64,000 bases of DNA from Phyllobacterium sp. OV277 (GCF_900104355.1 NZ_FNIY01000001.1:992001-1056000); one strand, 5' to 3'. Shown: positions 17,561 through 26,512, counted from the first letter of the stretch. Numbers and translations: made by a program. Notes: generated from the sequence alone by a model not told the origin.

Positions 17561-18145
17561 TCAAAACGGATTCCAGGTTGGTGACTGGGTGATCTTGAGA
17601 TAGCCGACATTCACACCAAGCCGCGCGCCAACGCCTGTGCGGATCGGCACGAGCAGGACCTGATTGCGCTTGAGCACGTTGAAGCCAACGCCAGCGAAGA
17701 GATAGGCCGAACCGGCCACACCGACAAAACGGCCATAGAGGTTCTGTACATCGTCAAGATTGTAGACGAGCATCATGACACGGGAGCCTTGGCCACCAAA
17801 ATCCCATCCGATGGATGGTCCCTGCCAGAATGTTTTGTGATCGCCCGCATTCTTTGTGTAGAGCGAGCCTTCGCCATAGGTGAGACCGCCGATGATGGCG
17901 CCCGAACCTTCTTCACCGAGGATGTACCCGTTCGGCAAACCATAGCTCTGGAAAATCTTCTCGACAGCGGACGCTAGTCCCCCGGAGGTCGATCCAAAGA
18001 ACCTCTGCCCCGAATTGACGATCTCGTTCATCGAGTACTGGTCCTGAGCAGCACTGGCCATTCGCGGCTGTGCGACAACCAGCGACACCATCGTCAGGAT
18101 CAGAAGAAAAAAACGGTTCATAGACAAGAATAGAGACGCCATCAT
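17561..18145 (-). CDS. eipA: EipA-like periplasmic envelope protein (DUF1134)
   Basis: This 194-residue protein has a signal peptide (hydrophobic segment about residues 10-28, cut after MASA) followed by a single DUF1134 domain. It contains GWDFGGQGSRVMMLVYNLDD and the characteristic C-terminal KITQSPTWNPF. DUF1134 proteins such as Brucella/Caulobacter EipA are periplasmic proteins needed for envelope integrity. Two ATG codons lie in tandem after aaagga; the second, 6 bases from that site, is perhaps used. The gene is divergent from chpT with a 318-base space between. Confidence 0.8.
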   Translation of the reverse strand: MMASLFLSMNRFFLLILTMVSLVVAQPRMASAAQDQYSMNEIVNSGQRFFGSTSGGLASAVEKIFQSYGLPNGYILGEEGSGAIIGGLTYGEGSLYTKNAGDHKTFWQGPSIGWDFGGQGSRVMMLVYNLDDVQNLYGRFVGVAGSAYLFAGVGFNVLKRNQVLLVPIRTGVGARLGVNVGYLKITQSPTWNPF

Positions 18146-18463
18146 AATTCCTTTTGGCTGTTCGCTTCTTTGTCCGACGCCAGTTGCGAATCTTGTGTTC
18201 GCTTTATAATTGAAGCACCATTTAAGGGTCTAAACCTTGTATAAAAGTTTATGAATCGATCTTGGCATTTCAATGGCTTGCCTGGGACGAGAAAAAGATA
18301 GCGATTTCAGCAGCTACCGGCATTTTCGACGTCGTTCTTGCCCATGCGGACTGAGCTATGTATCCAAATGCAGCAGCAATCAGAGTGATTCGCATGAACA
18401 TCTGATTCGGCTTGAGCCCAATGTGCAGACCAAACCGCTAGCCAATCTTCAGGAGACTCTCTT
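18146..18463. promoter_or_regulatory. Divergent control region eipA / chpT with four GANTC sites
   Basis: This 318-base region holds no gene. Four GANTC (CcrM methylation) sites are present at 18188-18192, 18253-18257, 18387-18391 and 18404-18408, against about one expected per 256 bases. The last two are 60-75 bases before the chpT start. An AT-rich stretch lies near 18200-18255. Use of CcrM methylation to time chpT expression is inference. Confidence 0.5.
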
Positions 18464-19093
18464 ATGACATTGCCCGTAATTCTTTCGGCAACGGACCTCG
18501 GAGCCCTGCTGAGCAGCCGTATCTGCCATGACATCATTTCGCCAGTCGGCGCGATCAACAACGGTCTGGAGCTTCTGGAAGAAGGTGGCGCTGACGAAGA
18601 CGCCATGAACCTTATCAAGTCGAGTGCGCGCAGCGCCTCCGCCCGGCTTCAGTTTGCCCGCATTGCTTTCGGTGCGGCGGGTTCCGCGGGCGTTCAGATT
18701 GACACCGGCGATGCCCAGAACGTTGCCAATGAATATATGAAGGGCGAGAAGGCCGAATTCACCTGGACTGGCAATCGTGTCCTGCTGCCGAAGAACAAGG
18801 TAAAACTGCTTCTCAACCTCGTTCTGATCGCCAATGCGGCCCTGCCGCGTGGCGGCACGTTGAATGTGGCACTGGAAACACCGGAGACCGAACCGCGCTT
18901 TGTTCTGACCTCGCGTGGCCCGATGCTGCGCGTCCCACCAAAATTCCTCGAATTGCACAGCGGCAAGACCCCGGAAGAGCCTATCGATGCCCATGCCGTC
19001 CAGCCTTATTACACCCTGCTTCTGGCGCAGGAAGCGGGCATGACGATTTCCATCCACGCCACCCCCGAAGAGATCATCTTTTCCGCCGTTTAA
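18464..19093 (+). CDS. chpT: Histidine phosphotransferase ChpT
   Basis: This 209-residue protein has an N-terminal dimerisation-phosphotransfer helix with the phosphorylated His22 in ICHDIISPVGAINNGLELL, followed by a degenerate ATPase-like domain, the ChpT architecture. In the CckA-ChpT-CtrA/CpdR phosphorelay it shuttles phosphate from CckA to CtrA and CpdR, controlling DNA replication, division and flagella. A ribosome binding site (caggaga) precedes the ATG. ctrA and sciP lie a few genes downstream. Confidence 0.93.
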   Translation: MTLPVILSATDLGALLSSRICHDIISPVGAINNGLELLEEGGADEDAMNLIKSSARSASARLQFARIAFGAAGSAGVQIDTGDAQNVANEYMKGEKAEFTWTGNRVLLPKNKVKLLLNLVLIANAALPRGGTLNVALETPETEPRFVLTSRGPMLRVPPKFLELHSGKTPEEPIDAHAVQPYYTLLLAQEAGMTISIHATPEEIIFSAV

Positions 19094-19189
19094 AAATTTA
19101 CCATTCGCCTTGGGCATTTCTTCACGGAGTGCCTGTTACTCTCCCCTGACGCGGCTGCAATCTCGCAGCAATTCCGGGGGGAGTTCGCA

Positions 19190-19555
19190 TTGTTACGGTG
19201 CATGATTGTCGATGGGGCACCGGTTGTCCGCAAAGTTGCAACGCGCCTGCTCGCCAGCGACACTGTCGTCGTGACAACTGCCGACACGGGCTTCCAGACG
19301 GTTTCCGCCTGCAGCGTGGAAATGCCTGACATTATCATTCTGGATTGCGCCCTGCCGGATATGCCATCTGTTGATATTATCACCCAGATCCGCGCACTTC
19401 CCGGTGGCACAGCGGCCAGGATTTATCTCTGCCTTGCTGAAATCGATGTCACGAGGATCATGCGGGCAAAGCGGGCTGGAGCGGCTGGCTATCTCCTGAA
19501 ACCATTCAACCGGGAATCCATTTCCGGAATTCTCCCCGCAGCTACGGTGCTTTAA
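19190..19555 (+). CDS. Degenerate CheY-like receiver protein
   Basis: This 121-residue protein is a single receiver domain. The phosphoacceptor Asp52 (IIILDCALPDM) and Lys104 (LLKPF) are present, but the acidic pair near the N-terminus is VDGAP (Asp8, Gly9 instead of Asp) and the switch Thr/Ser at the end of beta-4 is Leu82 (YLCLAE). The loss of two of five conserved residues suggests impaired Mg2+ binding or signalling. It starts with a TTG (19190) about seven bases after gggggag; ATG 19202 would remove the first strand. It lies directly after chpT, in the position where rhizobial chpT loci carry a CheY-like gene. Confidence 0.75.
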   Translation: MLRCMIVDGAPVVRKVATRLLASDTVVVTTADTGFQTVSACSVEMPDIIILDCALPDMPSVDIITQIRALPGGTAARIYLCLAEIDVTRIMRAKRAGAAGYLLKPFNRESISGILPAATVL

Positions 19556-20408
19556 TCGGGCATTCCCTGCCAATAATATCGGCAAGGAACGTCATAACCG
19601 TACGCATGGCCGGTGAACGGCTGACATCCGGATAGGCAGTCAACCATATATCGCGGACAGGCGGCGGTTCCTGTACATCCAGCTTGACCAGCATCGGATC
19701 ATTGTCGCCCATGAAACAAGGAAGCGCCGCCGCCCCCAAGCCTGCACGGGCCGCCTCCTGCTGGCCGAAGAGATCACTGGCCTGAAAGATAATCGGACGA
19801 CCCGCAAGGATCGCACGTAACCACACCTGTTGGGTCAGGTGATCGAGTGTTGAATCATATGCAATGAAAGCCAGCGTTTCGGGTGGCAGGGCCGCCTGTT
19901 CGCGGGTGGCATAGAGTGCGAAGTGGAGGGCACCGATCCGCCGGATCAGCAGGTCCTGTTCCGTTGGCCTCGTCATACGCACAGCCACATCCGCCTCGCT
20001 GCGATCAAGCGCAGCATTATGCGACGCACCCGCCAGCGCCAGGGTTATATCGGGGTGCTCGCGATGAAACTCCACCACATGCGGCGCAATCAGTCTTGCC
20101 GCAACTGCGGGCGGTGCGCTGATGCGCACCGTTGCTGTCGCCGATTCGGTCAGGCCACGCGCACGCCTGTTGATGGCTTGGGACAGGCGCGCCATTTCTT
20201 CTGCAAGCTCAGCAAGCGCGCTTCCTTCCGCTGTAAGCGGCGAGCGGCGTGGCAGACGATCCACGAGACGCAACGAAAGTGATTGCTCCAGCGCTGCCAC
20301 ACGGCGTCCGACCGTCGCATGATCAACGCCAAGTTCACGCGCGGCAGCCGACAAGGAACCTGTCCGCGCCAGAACGGAAAAATAATGCAAATCCTGCCAA
20401 TCAAACAT
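19542..20408 (-). CDS. LysR-family transcriptional regulator
   Basis: This 288-residue regulator has an N-terminal winged helix-turn-helix (FDWQDLHYFSVLARTGSLSA through the VDHATVGRRVAALE recognition helix) and a C-terminal effector domain. The HTH variant with VDHATVGRRV is typical of the LysR branch that controls oxidoreductases. I chose the ATG at 20408, because it begins the canonical domain; the in-frame extension upstream does not look like LysR sequence. It is divergent from a quinone oxidoreductase gene, its probable target. A short palindrome, gtgcattattgcac, lies at 20411-20424, three bases before its start. Its 3' end overlaps the receiver gene by 14 bases. Confidence 0.85.
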   Translation of the reverse strand: MFDWQDLHYFSVLARTGSLSAAARELGVDHATVGRRVAALEQSLSLRLVDRLPRRSPLTAEGSALAELAEEMARLSQAINRRARGLTESATATVRISAPPAVAARLIAPHVVEFHREHPDITLALAGASHNAALDRSEADVAVRMTRPTEQDLLIRRIGALHFALYATREQAALPPETLAFIAYDSTLDHLTQQVWLRAILAGRPIIFQASDLFGQQEAARAGLGAAALPCFMGDNDPMLVKLDVQEPPPVRDIWLTAYPDVSRSPAMRTVMTFLADIIGRECPIKAP

Positions 20409-20500
20409 AGGTGCATTATTGCACAGATAGAGGGATAAAACACAGAATTTCCACACATAGTCTGATGTGGTCGAATGCCTCCATTCCAAAGGAGAACATT

Positions 20501-21466
20501 ATGTCATTGATTGTGGAAATGAGCGGCCATGGCGGCCCTGAAGTGTTGCATACACGCGATATCAAGGTCGCTGACCCCGGTCCAAACGAGGTTCGCATCC
20601 GCCAGACAGCCATTGGCGTCAATTTTGTCGATATTTACTTCCGCACGGGGCTCTATTCACCACCGAGCCTGCCCGCGGTGCTTGGGTTTGAAGGCGCAGG
20701 CACTATTGATGCCGTGGGAGACGATGTCACCGACCTTAAACCCGGCGATCGCGTCGGCTATACCGGCATGCCGCTGGGTGGTTACGCGGAAGTGCGGCTG
20801 CTCCCACAATCACGCCTGATCAAACTGCCGGATGCCGTTTCGGATCGCGTCGCCGCAAGCACGTTCCTGCGCGGTTTAACCGCCTATATGCTTTTGCATG
20901 AGGTCCGTGCGATCAAACGGGGCGAGTGGATACTGGTCCACGCGGCCGCGGGCGGCGTTGGCCAATTGGTTGCCCGCTGGGCAAAACGTCTTGGCGTCAA
21001 TGTGATTGGCACGGTTGGCTCGGAAGGCAAGGTTGCACTGGCAAAAGCAGCCGGTGCAGATGAAGTCCTGTTTCATAAATCACCCGATTGGGCCGAGCGC
21101 GTTCGCCAGATTGCTGACGGTAAAGGTGTACACCTTGCCATTGATGGCATCGGTGGCTCCACCTTCACCCAGACACTGAAGACAATTCGTCCTTTCGGAA
21201 TTCTCGGATCAATCGGACAGCCCGCGGGCCCAATTCCTCCAATACGCATCGAAGATTTGGGCAATATCGCCGTAATGCGCCCCAGTATCATTGCTTCCGT
21301 CAACGACCCGGAATTCTATCAGCGTGCCTCCAAGTCCCTTTTATCGGTCCTGCAGGATGGTCTGGAGAGTTCCATTGGCGCCGAATACGCGCTTCACGAC
21401 GCGGCAAAAGCCCAAGCCGACCTTGAAGCTGGCAAAACAACGGGAAGTGTGATTCTCACCATCTGA
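20501..21466 (+). CDS. NADPH:quinone oxidoreductase (MDR superfamily)
   Basis: This 321-residue zinc-free medium-chain reductase has the quinone-oxidoreductase signature (HAAAGGVGQLVARWAK) for NADPH binding, no structural-zinc cysteine cluster, and the QOR start (VEMSGHGGPEVLHTRD). Such cytoplasmic enzymes reduce quinones by one or two electrons with NADPH. The ATG at 20501 follows aaaggagaacatt. It is divergent from the LysR gene, so quinone or oxidative stress control by that regulator is likely (inference). Confidence 0.87.
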   Translation: MSLIVEMSGHGGPEVLHTRDIKVADPGPNEVRIRQTAIGVNFVDIYFRTGLYSPPSLPAVLGFEGAGTIDAVGDDVTDLKPGDRVGYTGMPLGGYAEVRLLPQSRLIKLPDAVSDRVAASTFLRGLTAYMLLHEVRAIKRGEWILVHAAAGGVGQLVARWAKRLGVNVIGTVGSEGKVALAKAAGADEVLFHKSPDWAERVRQIADGKGVHLAIDGIGGSTFTQTLKTIRPFGILGSIGQPAGPIPPIRIEDLGNIAVMRPSIIASVNDPEFYQRASKSLLSVLQDGLESSIGAEYALHDAAKAQADLEAGKTTGSVILTI

Positions 21467-21482
21467 ATTTGATGCGCAATCG

Positions 21483-22757
21483 CTACAGAGCCGTCACCCC
21501 CCTGCGAAAAACGGTCATTGTGACGATCATATTTACCACCACGATAGCCATCAACAGCAACAGTGTCATGTCGATACCGTGACTGCGAATAATGCCGCCG
21601 GCTATATAGGGAAAGCCAAAGGCGCCAATGAAATAGCCGATCGTGAACACTTGCGATGCGACGGGAATCGAGAGCCCTCTTTCATCCGCAAGGTTCACGA
21701 TCATGGCGTTGAGTGTTGAATAGGTTAGGCCGTATCCGACCGCAAACAGCAGTGTGGCCATAATATAGAGCGTCATGCTTTTCTCATTCACGGCTAGCAG
21801 GACAAGCGCCGACAGAGTGAGTGCGAACATTGTAAATACCAGCTTTCCCAACGGCAATTTGCCAATGTGTGATGCAATCGAAAAGCGCAACGCCACCGTC
21901 GTTGCCGTAAATGTCAGAAAAAACGTCCCAGAACTAAGATTTCGCGATTCTGCATAGAGCGTTTGAAACGTCGAAAGACCGGAAAAAACGCAAGCAGATA
22001 GTCCGATCATAATGACGGGAAAGACCGTCCTTGCACCTACGATGCCCGATGCAAGCGGGATTGTGAGAGCAACCGCTGCCATCGGCAACTGATCGATCGT
22101 TTTCAATGCACGCCGCGCCCACACCATCAAGCCAGCGGCTATCAGACAGAACAACCCGTAGCAGACGTAAATCATTGCGGGCGAGCCGAGCCCCCGAACG
22201 AGCAGATGTCCCAGCGGAGCAGAAAGTCCGATACCCAGCATTTGCGAGCCGGATAGTAACGTCAAGGCTTCAATCCGACCGGCGGGCTTCAGGCAATGGA
22301 TAAGCTGTATCGGTGCCAAAATGTAAAAGACAGACCAGCCAAGTCCCAGCAGCAAGCCTCCCGCATAAGCGATGCCAATGCCAAGAATTCCCAAACCTGC
22401 AAAGCAAGCCATAGCGCATGCCATCATCACGGCGGAGCAGATGATCAAAGGCAGGATGCCTATGCGTTCGGCGAACCGGCCCGCGCCAACGCAACCTGCC
22501 AAGGTGGCAATGGTACCAATACTGATGATATTTCCCGCCTCGGCAGCATTTCGGCCAGCTGCGCGCAACACGTCGACCAGCAAAAAACTGGAGCCGTAGG
22601 CGATGGCCAATATCATTGCACCAATGAGGAACGGAACGAACGCGCCAGCCGGCATTCTGTCCGCAAGAGAACCAATGGGCATTTCAGGACTGGCTTCTAT
22701 CTCCGGGAGAAAAAGCGTTTCCGTATTGTGATGAGTATCGTTATCATATGTTTTCAT
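21483..22757 (-). CDS. Major facilitator superfamily transporter
   Basis: This 424-residue membrane protein shows about 12 hydrophobic spans with a central loop, an MFS layout. The loop motif between spans 2 and 3 is GAGRFAERIGILP. The substrate is unknown. The annotated start ATG (22757-22755) overlaps the start of the divergent mocR-like gene, which is unusual. No ribosome binding site is visible, so the true start may be downstream (M26, about 22682). The MocR-type regulator next to it is its probable controller. Confidence 0.78.
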   Translation of the reverse strand: MKTYDNDTHHNTETLFLPEIEASPEMPIGSLADRMPAGAFVPFLIGAMILAIAYGSSFLLVDVLRAAGRNAAEAGNIISIGTIATLAGCVGAGRFAERIGILPLIICSAVMMACAMACFAGLGILGIGIAYAGGLLLGLGWSVFYILAPIQLIHCLKPAGRIEALTLLSGSQMLGIGLSAPLGHLLVRGLGSPAMIYVCYGLFCLIAAGLMVWARRALKTIDQLPMAAVALTIPLASGIVGARTVFPVIMIGLSACVFSGLSTFQTLYAESRNLSSGTFFLTFTATTVALRFSIASHIGKLPLGKLVFTMFALTLSALVLLAVNEKSMTLYIMATLLFAVGYGLTYSTLNAMIVNLADERGLSIPVASQVFTIGYFIGAFGFPYIAGGIIRSHGIDMTLLLLMAIVVVNMIVTMTVFRRGVTAL

Positions 22758-24171
22758 GAAAAGAGATAACAGCCTTCATATCGTTACTCAAGCTTTACGT
22801 GATCTGATTGCATCTTCCGCGCCCGGCTCTCAATTGCCATCGGTACGTGAGTTGATAGAAAAATTCCGAGTCAGCCCTGCCACGGTGCAAAATGCCTTTG
22901 CCCGATTAACCGGTGAGGGTCTGATTGATCCAAGACCAGGACAGGGAACGTTCGTGCGCCAACGTCCGTTGAATGTCGCGACACCGGACCTTTCCTGGCA
23001 GGCAGTAGCGCTCGGTGCCGCACGCGACACAAGCGAATCGATGCAGGACCTGCTGGCGTTGCCGTCCCCCCGCAGCATGCCGCTAAGCATGGGTTATCTG
23101 CCCCCTGACCTGCAGGCGACCGAGCTTCTTTCAACCGCTTTGAAACAGGTCGCCAAACAACCTGCGCTTTGGGATCGCCTGCCATTGGAAGGCATGGAGC
23201 CGCTCAGAAGCTGGTTCGCGCGTGAAATAGGTCAGGGAAATATATTTACCCCGCATGAGGTCATCATCTGTCCCGGTGGGCAAGCAGCCATAGCAAGTAC
23301 CTTACGTGCATTGCTTGCACCGGGCAGCACCCTGCTTGTCGAAGCGCCCACCTATATTGGCGTTATCTCGGCTGCACGGGCTGCAGGCATAACGCTCGTG
23401 CCCGTACCGACGGATGGAGATGGCGTCCGGCCCGATTTGCTGGAGGCCACATTGCGCGAAACCGGCGCGCGCGTGTTTTACTGCCAACCGACCTTTGCCA
23501 ATCCGTCCGGCACGCTACTTTCGCAAAAGCGCCGCAACGACGTGCTCGGAGTGATCTCCGATGCGAGAGCATTTCTGATCGAGGATGACTGGGCACGCGA
23601 CCTGTATCTTGGAACTCCACCTCCAGCGCCGCTTGCCGCGCAAGATTCGGATGGCCACGTCATTTACATCCGCTCTCTGGCAAAATCCGCTGCTCCCGGC
23701 CTACGCATAGCGGCGATTATGGCGCGGGGTGCGGCATTGGCACGATTGCGGGCAACACGCGGTGGAGAAGATTTTTTTGTTTCAGGACCATTACAGGCGG
23801 TGGCATTGAACATCGTCACATCTTCGGGTTGGAAACGACATCTGAACAATGCGCGCAATGCACTGACTGAGAGGCGCGATACACTGATGGCCGCGCTTCG
23901 CAGTGAGTTGGGGCATGATATACGCATAAACGCACCCCAAGGCGGCATGCATTTATGGGTGCAACTGGAAGATCATGTGTCCGACGTCGCTATCGCCTCG
24001 GACCTCGCACGCCAAGGCGTTCTGGTCAGCCCGGGTAAGGTATGGTTCCCAGCTGATCCCCCCGGTTCTTATCTCAGGCTGACATTCGCAGCTGCACCGT
24101 CCATATTGCGCGAGGGCGCGCGGATCATTGCGACCACATTAAAACAAAAGAGCGGCCCACAAAGCGGCTGA
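22756..24171 (+). CDS. MocR/PdxR-like GntR-aminotransferase fusion regulator
   Basis: This 471-residue protein begins with a GntR winged helix (about residues 5-75; LPSVRELIEKFRVSPATVQNAF) and ends with a fold type I aminotransferase-like domain. The PLP lysine is within IRSLAKSAAPGLRIA. MocR proteins sense PLP-linked effectors and often act on a divergent gene. The start ATG overlaps the divergent MFS start codon by 2 bases, and no convincing ribosome binding site is seen, so the start is uncertain. A VOC-fold gene follows after 15 bases. Confidence 0.85.
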   Translation: MKRDNSLHIVTQALRDLIASSAPGSQLPSVRELIEKFRVSPATVQNAFARLTGEGLIDPRPGQGTFVRQRPLNVATPDLSWQAVALGAARDTSESMQDLLALPSPRSMPLSMGYLPPDLQATELLSTALKQVAKQPALWDRLPLEGMEPLRSWFAREIGQGNIFTPHEVIICPGGQAAIASTLRALLAPGSTLLVEAPTYIGVISAARAAGITLVPVPTDGDGVRPDLLEATLRETGARVFYCQPTFANPSGTLLSQKRRNDVLGVISDARAFLIEDDWARDLYLGTPPPAPLAAQDSDGHVIYIRSLAKSAAPGLRIAAIMARGAALARLRATRGGEDFFVSGPLQAVALNIVTSSGWKRHLNNARNALTERRDTLMAALRSELGHDIRINAPQGGMHLWVQLEDHVSDVAIASDLARQGVLVSPGKVWFPADPPGSYLRLTFAAAPSILREGARIIATTLKQKSGPQSG

Positions 24172-24186
24172 TTACGAGAGACAACA

Positions 24187-24549
24187 ATGGCAATAACCGG
24201 AATCGATCACATTCAGCTGGCTATGCCTGAGGGCGAAGAACAGGCTGCCCGCGCGTTCTATGACGGCCTTCTCGGCATTCCTGAAGTCGCCAAGCCCGCG
24301 GCGCTCGCCGGCAGAGGCGGATGCTGGTTCGAAATCGGCAGCGTTCGCATTCATCTGGGCATCGAACAGAATTTTTCGCCTGCAAAGAAAGCGCATCCGG
24401 CCCTTTTGACTGATGATCTGTTTGCGCTGGCCCGCACTCTGGAGACGGCGGGTTATGCCGTCACAGAAGACCAGCCACTGGAGAAATACGACAGGCGCTT
24501 CGTCAATGACCCTTTCGGCAACCGCATCGAACTGATGCAGCTCAAATGA
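24187..24549 (+). CDS. VOC superfamily (glyoxalase-like) protein
   Basis: This 120-residue single-domain protein has the VOC start (ITGIDHIQLAMPEGEEQAAR) and the C-terminal NDPFGNRIELMQ that provides a metal-ligand Glu in many glyoxalase/dioxygenase-like proteins. The His at residue 8 could be the first ligand. It is 15 bases after the mocR-like gene and so probably in the same operon. The specific reaction is not assignable. Confidence 0.83.
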   Translation: MAITGIDHIQLAMPEGEEQAARAFYDGLLGIPEVAKPAALAGRGGCWFEIGSVRIHLGIEQNFSPAKKAHPALLTDDLFALARTLETAGYAVTEDQPLEKYDRRFVNDPFGNRIELMQLK

Positions 24550-24681
24550 AACAATGATAACAGCCGTTGACGATCAAACGTCGTAAATATGTCGGAAAGC
24601 CTCTGATAATCTTTGCTATCGCCCCGGAACGCTTTCACAATGCGATTGGCCCCACAAACCCATCAGGATGATCGATTCCCC

Positions 24682-25260
24682 ATGAAACCTCTGTCCATCT
24701 CGACGCTTACCATTTGCGGCATTGACGAATTGCCAGACCAAAGCAGCCGCACCGTCACCCACGTTCTTTCGATTCTCGATCCGAACTGGCCGGAACTGGA
24801 AGCATTTCAGGCATACGGCACCCATCACCGCACGACACTGAATTTTCACGACATCATCAATGCGGAGGAAGGCAAGATATTGCCTGAGCCTGAGCACGTG
24901 TCTGAAATCCTGAAGTTCGGCAAAAGCCTTGCCGAATCAAAGGTTGAAGGCGCTGAAGGACACCTGCTGATCCATTGTCACATGGGCATATCCCGTTCGA
25001 CGGCCGCCATGCTCTCGCTGCTTGCCCAGACCTATCCGGATGAGCCCGAAACCCGTCTGTTCGAGCGTCTGCGCGAGATACGCCCGCAAGCCTGGCCAAA
25101 TTCCCTGATGATACAATATGCGGATGATCTTCTTGACCGGAAAGGCAAGCTCGTTGATGAGCTGCGTCGCCATTACAGCTGGCAGATCAAGCGCGAGCCG
25201 AACTATCTTGAATGGATGGCCCGTATTGGCCGCAGCCGCGAAATTGAAATGGCCGCCTGA
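24682..25260 (+). CDS. Protein tyrosine/dual-specificity phosphatase-like protein
   Basis: This 192-residue protein carries the phosphatase loop HCHMGISRS (Cys-X5-Arg), which matches the active-site pattern of cysteine-based phosphatases. The sequence otherwise resembles rhizobial hypothetical phosphatases that lie next to cell-cycle genes. I chose the ATG at 24682, although the AGGA site is 14 bases upstream and an in-frame start about 70 bases earlier cannot be excluded. It faces ctrA, separated by a strong terminator. Its substrate is unknown. Confidence 0.75.
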   Translation: MKPLSISTLTICGIDELPDQSSRTVTHVLSILDPNWPELEAFQAYGTHHRTTLNFHDIINAEEGKILPEPEHVSEILKFGKSLAESKVEGAEGHLLIHCHMGISRSTAAMLSLLAQTYPDEPETRLFERLREIRPQAWPNSLMIQYADDLLDRKGKLVDELRRHYSWQIKREPNYLEWMARIGRSREIEMAA

Positions 25261-25287
25261 TCCAAATCAAACTTTTCCGCCCGAATG

Positions 25288-25318
25288 CAAAAGGCTCCGT
25301 CAATGACGGAGCCTTTTG
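25288..25318. terminator. Bidirectional intrinsic terminator
   Basis: A perfect 14-bp stem, caaaaggctccgtc / gacggagccttttg, with an aat loop lies between the stops of the phosphatase gene (+) and ctrA (-). The A-run before and the T-run after the GC-rich part make it functional on both strands. Confidence 0.88.
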
Positions 25319-25340
25319 ATTTGAGCACCTGAAATATCGA

Positions 25341-26042
25341 TCAGGCGATTTCGCGCATATCCGACGCATCCGGCTCACGCAGCACATAGCCACGGCCCCA
25401 GACGGTCTCGATATAATTGATACCGCCTGATGCATTGTCGAGCTTCTTGCGCAGTTTGCAGATGAAAACGTCGATGATCTTGAGTTCCGGCTCATCCATA
25501 CCGCCATAAAGGTGGTTGAGGAACATTTCCTTGGTAAGCGTCGTGCCCTTGCGGAGCGAAAGCAGCTCCAGCATCTGGTATTCCTTGCCTGTCAGGTGAA
25601 CGCGCTGGCCAGTGACTTCAACAGTCTTGGCATCGAGGTTCACGATCAGGTCGCCAGTGGTGATAACAGACTGTGCATGGCCCTTCGAGCGGCGAACGAT
25701 TGCATGAATGCGTGCAACCAGTTCGTCCTTATGGAAAGGCTTGGTCATGTAGTCATCAGCGCCAAAACCAAGGCCGCGCACCTTATCCTCGATACCGGCC
25801 ATGCCAGAGAGGATGAGGATAGGCGTCTTCACCTTGGAGAGACGCAGGGTCCTCAGGACTTCATAACCGGACATATCCGGCAGGTTGAGGTCGAGGAGGA
25901 TGATATCATAGTCGTAGAGCTTGCCGAGATCGACACCCTCTTCGCCCAGATCCGTCGTATAAACATTGAAGCTTTCCGACTTGAGCATCAATTCGATGCT
26001 CTGGGCCGTCGCACTATCGTCTTCGATTAAAAGAACCCGCAT
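25341..26042 (-). CDS. ctrA: Cell-cycle master response regulator CtrA
   Basis: This 233-residue OmpR-family regulator has a receiver domain with acidic residues Asp8/Asp9, phosphoacceptor Asp51 ([14 protein letters not shown]) and the Lys of TKPFHKDE, followed by a winged-helix DNA-binding domain ([20 protein letters not shown] and [14 protein letters not shown]). This is near-canonical alphaproteobacterial CtrA. It is phosphorylated by CckA-ChpT, silences replication origins and activates division and motility genes. I took the ATG at 26042, with gggga six bases upstream; a 13-residue in-frame extension upstream is not CtrA-like. Its upstream region has a GANTC cluster. Confidence 0.96.
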   Translation of the reverse strand: MRVLLIEDDSATAQSIELMLKSESFNVYTTDLGEEGVDLGKLYDYDIILLDLNLPDMSGYEVLRTLRLSKVKTPILILSGMAGIEDKVRGLGFGADDYMTKPFHKDELVARIHAIVRRSKGHAQSVITTGDLIVNLDAKTVEVTGQRVHLTGKEYQMLELLSLRKGTTLTKEMFLNHLYGGMDEPELKIIDVFICKLRKKLDNASGGINYIETVWGRGYVLREPDASDMREIA

Positions 26043-26512
26043 ATCATTCCCCTTTTCCCGCCGCTGAAATGGGTTGCCCAAGAAACCTCGATCAGGGCAA
26101 TCCCGAAGTCAGGTCGCGAAACAAGCCGTTTCCATAACGTTAAGATTGCCACCGAATGGTTAACAAAATCTAATTCCGCTTTGCAAGTGTCTTTGACTCA
26201 TAAGTTAAAAATCTTAGACACTGCATTGATTCATAAGGTGAGTCACCCGGTCAAAAACCATCAGCCAAAGCTTCAGGTTCTGCGCCTAAGCGATTCATTC
26301 GACTCAATAAATTTTTTGCCAGACACAACTGACATCGGTTTACCGAGCTTTAAGTCTTAAGGCGTATGATTAATGCTGAACGTAAAGGAAAGGTTACCAG
26401 ACGCGGCAACCTTTAAGTTTTTGTTTCATTTTCCCGAAGTGATTCGGGTGAAACGCCAGCCGGATGACTCCTGTTTGAGGGTCTGTGTACCGGCTTTGTG
26501 GGGGTACAGAGT
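26043..26512. promoter_or_regulatory. Divergent ctrA / fliJ-like control region with GANTC cluster
   Basis: These 470 bases hold no gene. Seven GANTC (CcrM) sites occur at 26195-26199, 26228-26232, 26240-26244, 26292-26296, 26301-26305, 26441-26445 and 26466-26470, five of them within 111 bases. Candidate CtrA-type TTAA elements are also seen: a one-mismatch TTTA-N7-TTAA at 26339-26353 and half-sites near 26160 and 26205. In Caulobacter, a GANTC in the ctrA P1 promoter couples ctrA expression to hemimethylation; a similar role here is inference. Confidence 0.6.

Noticed and set aside
26043-26512. A perfect CtrA box TTAA-N7-TTAA upstream of ctrA
   Set aside because: Only a one-mismatch form (26339-26353) and half-sites were found, so no firm CtrA site is annotated.
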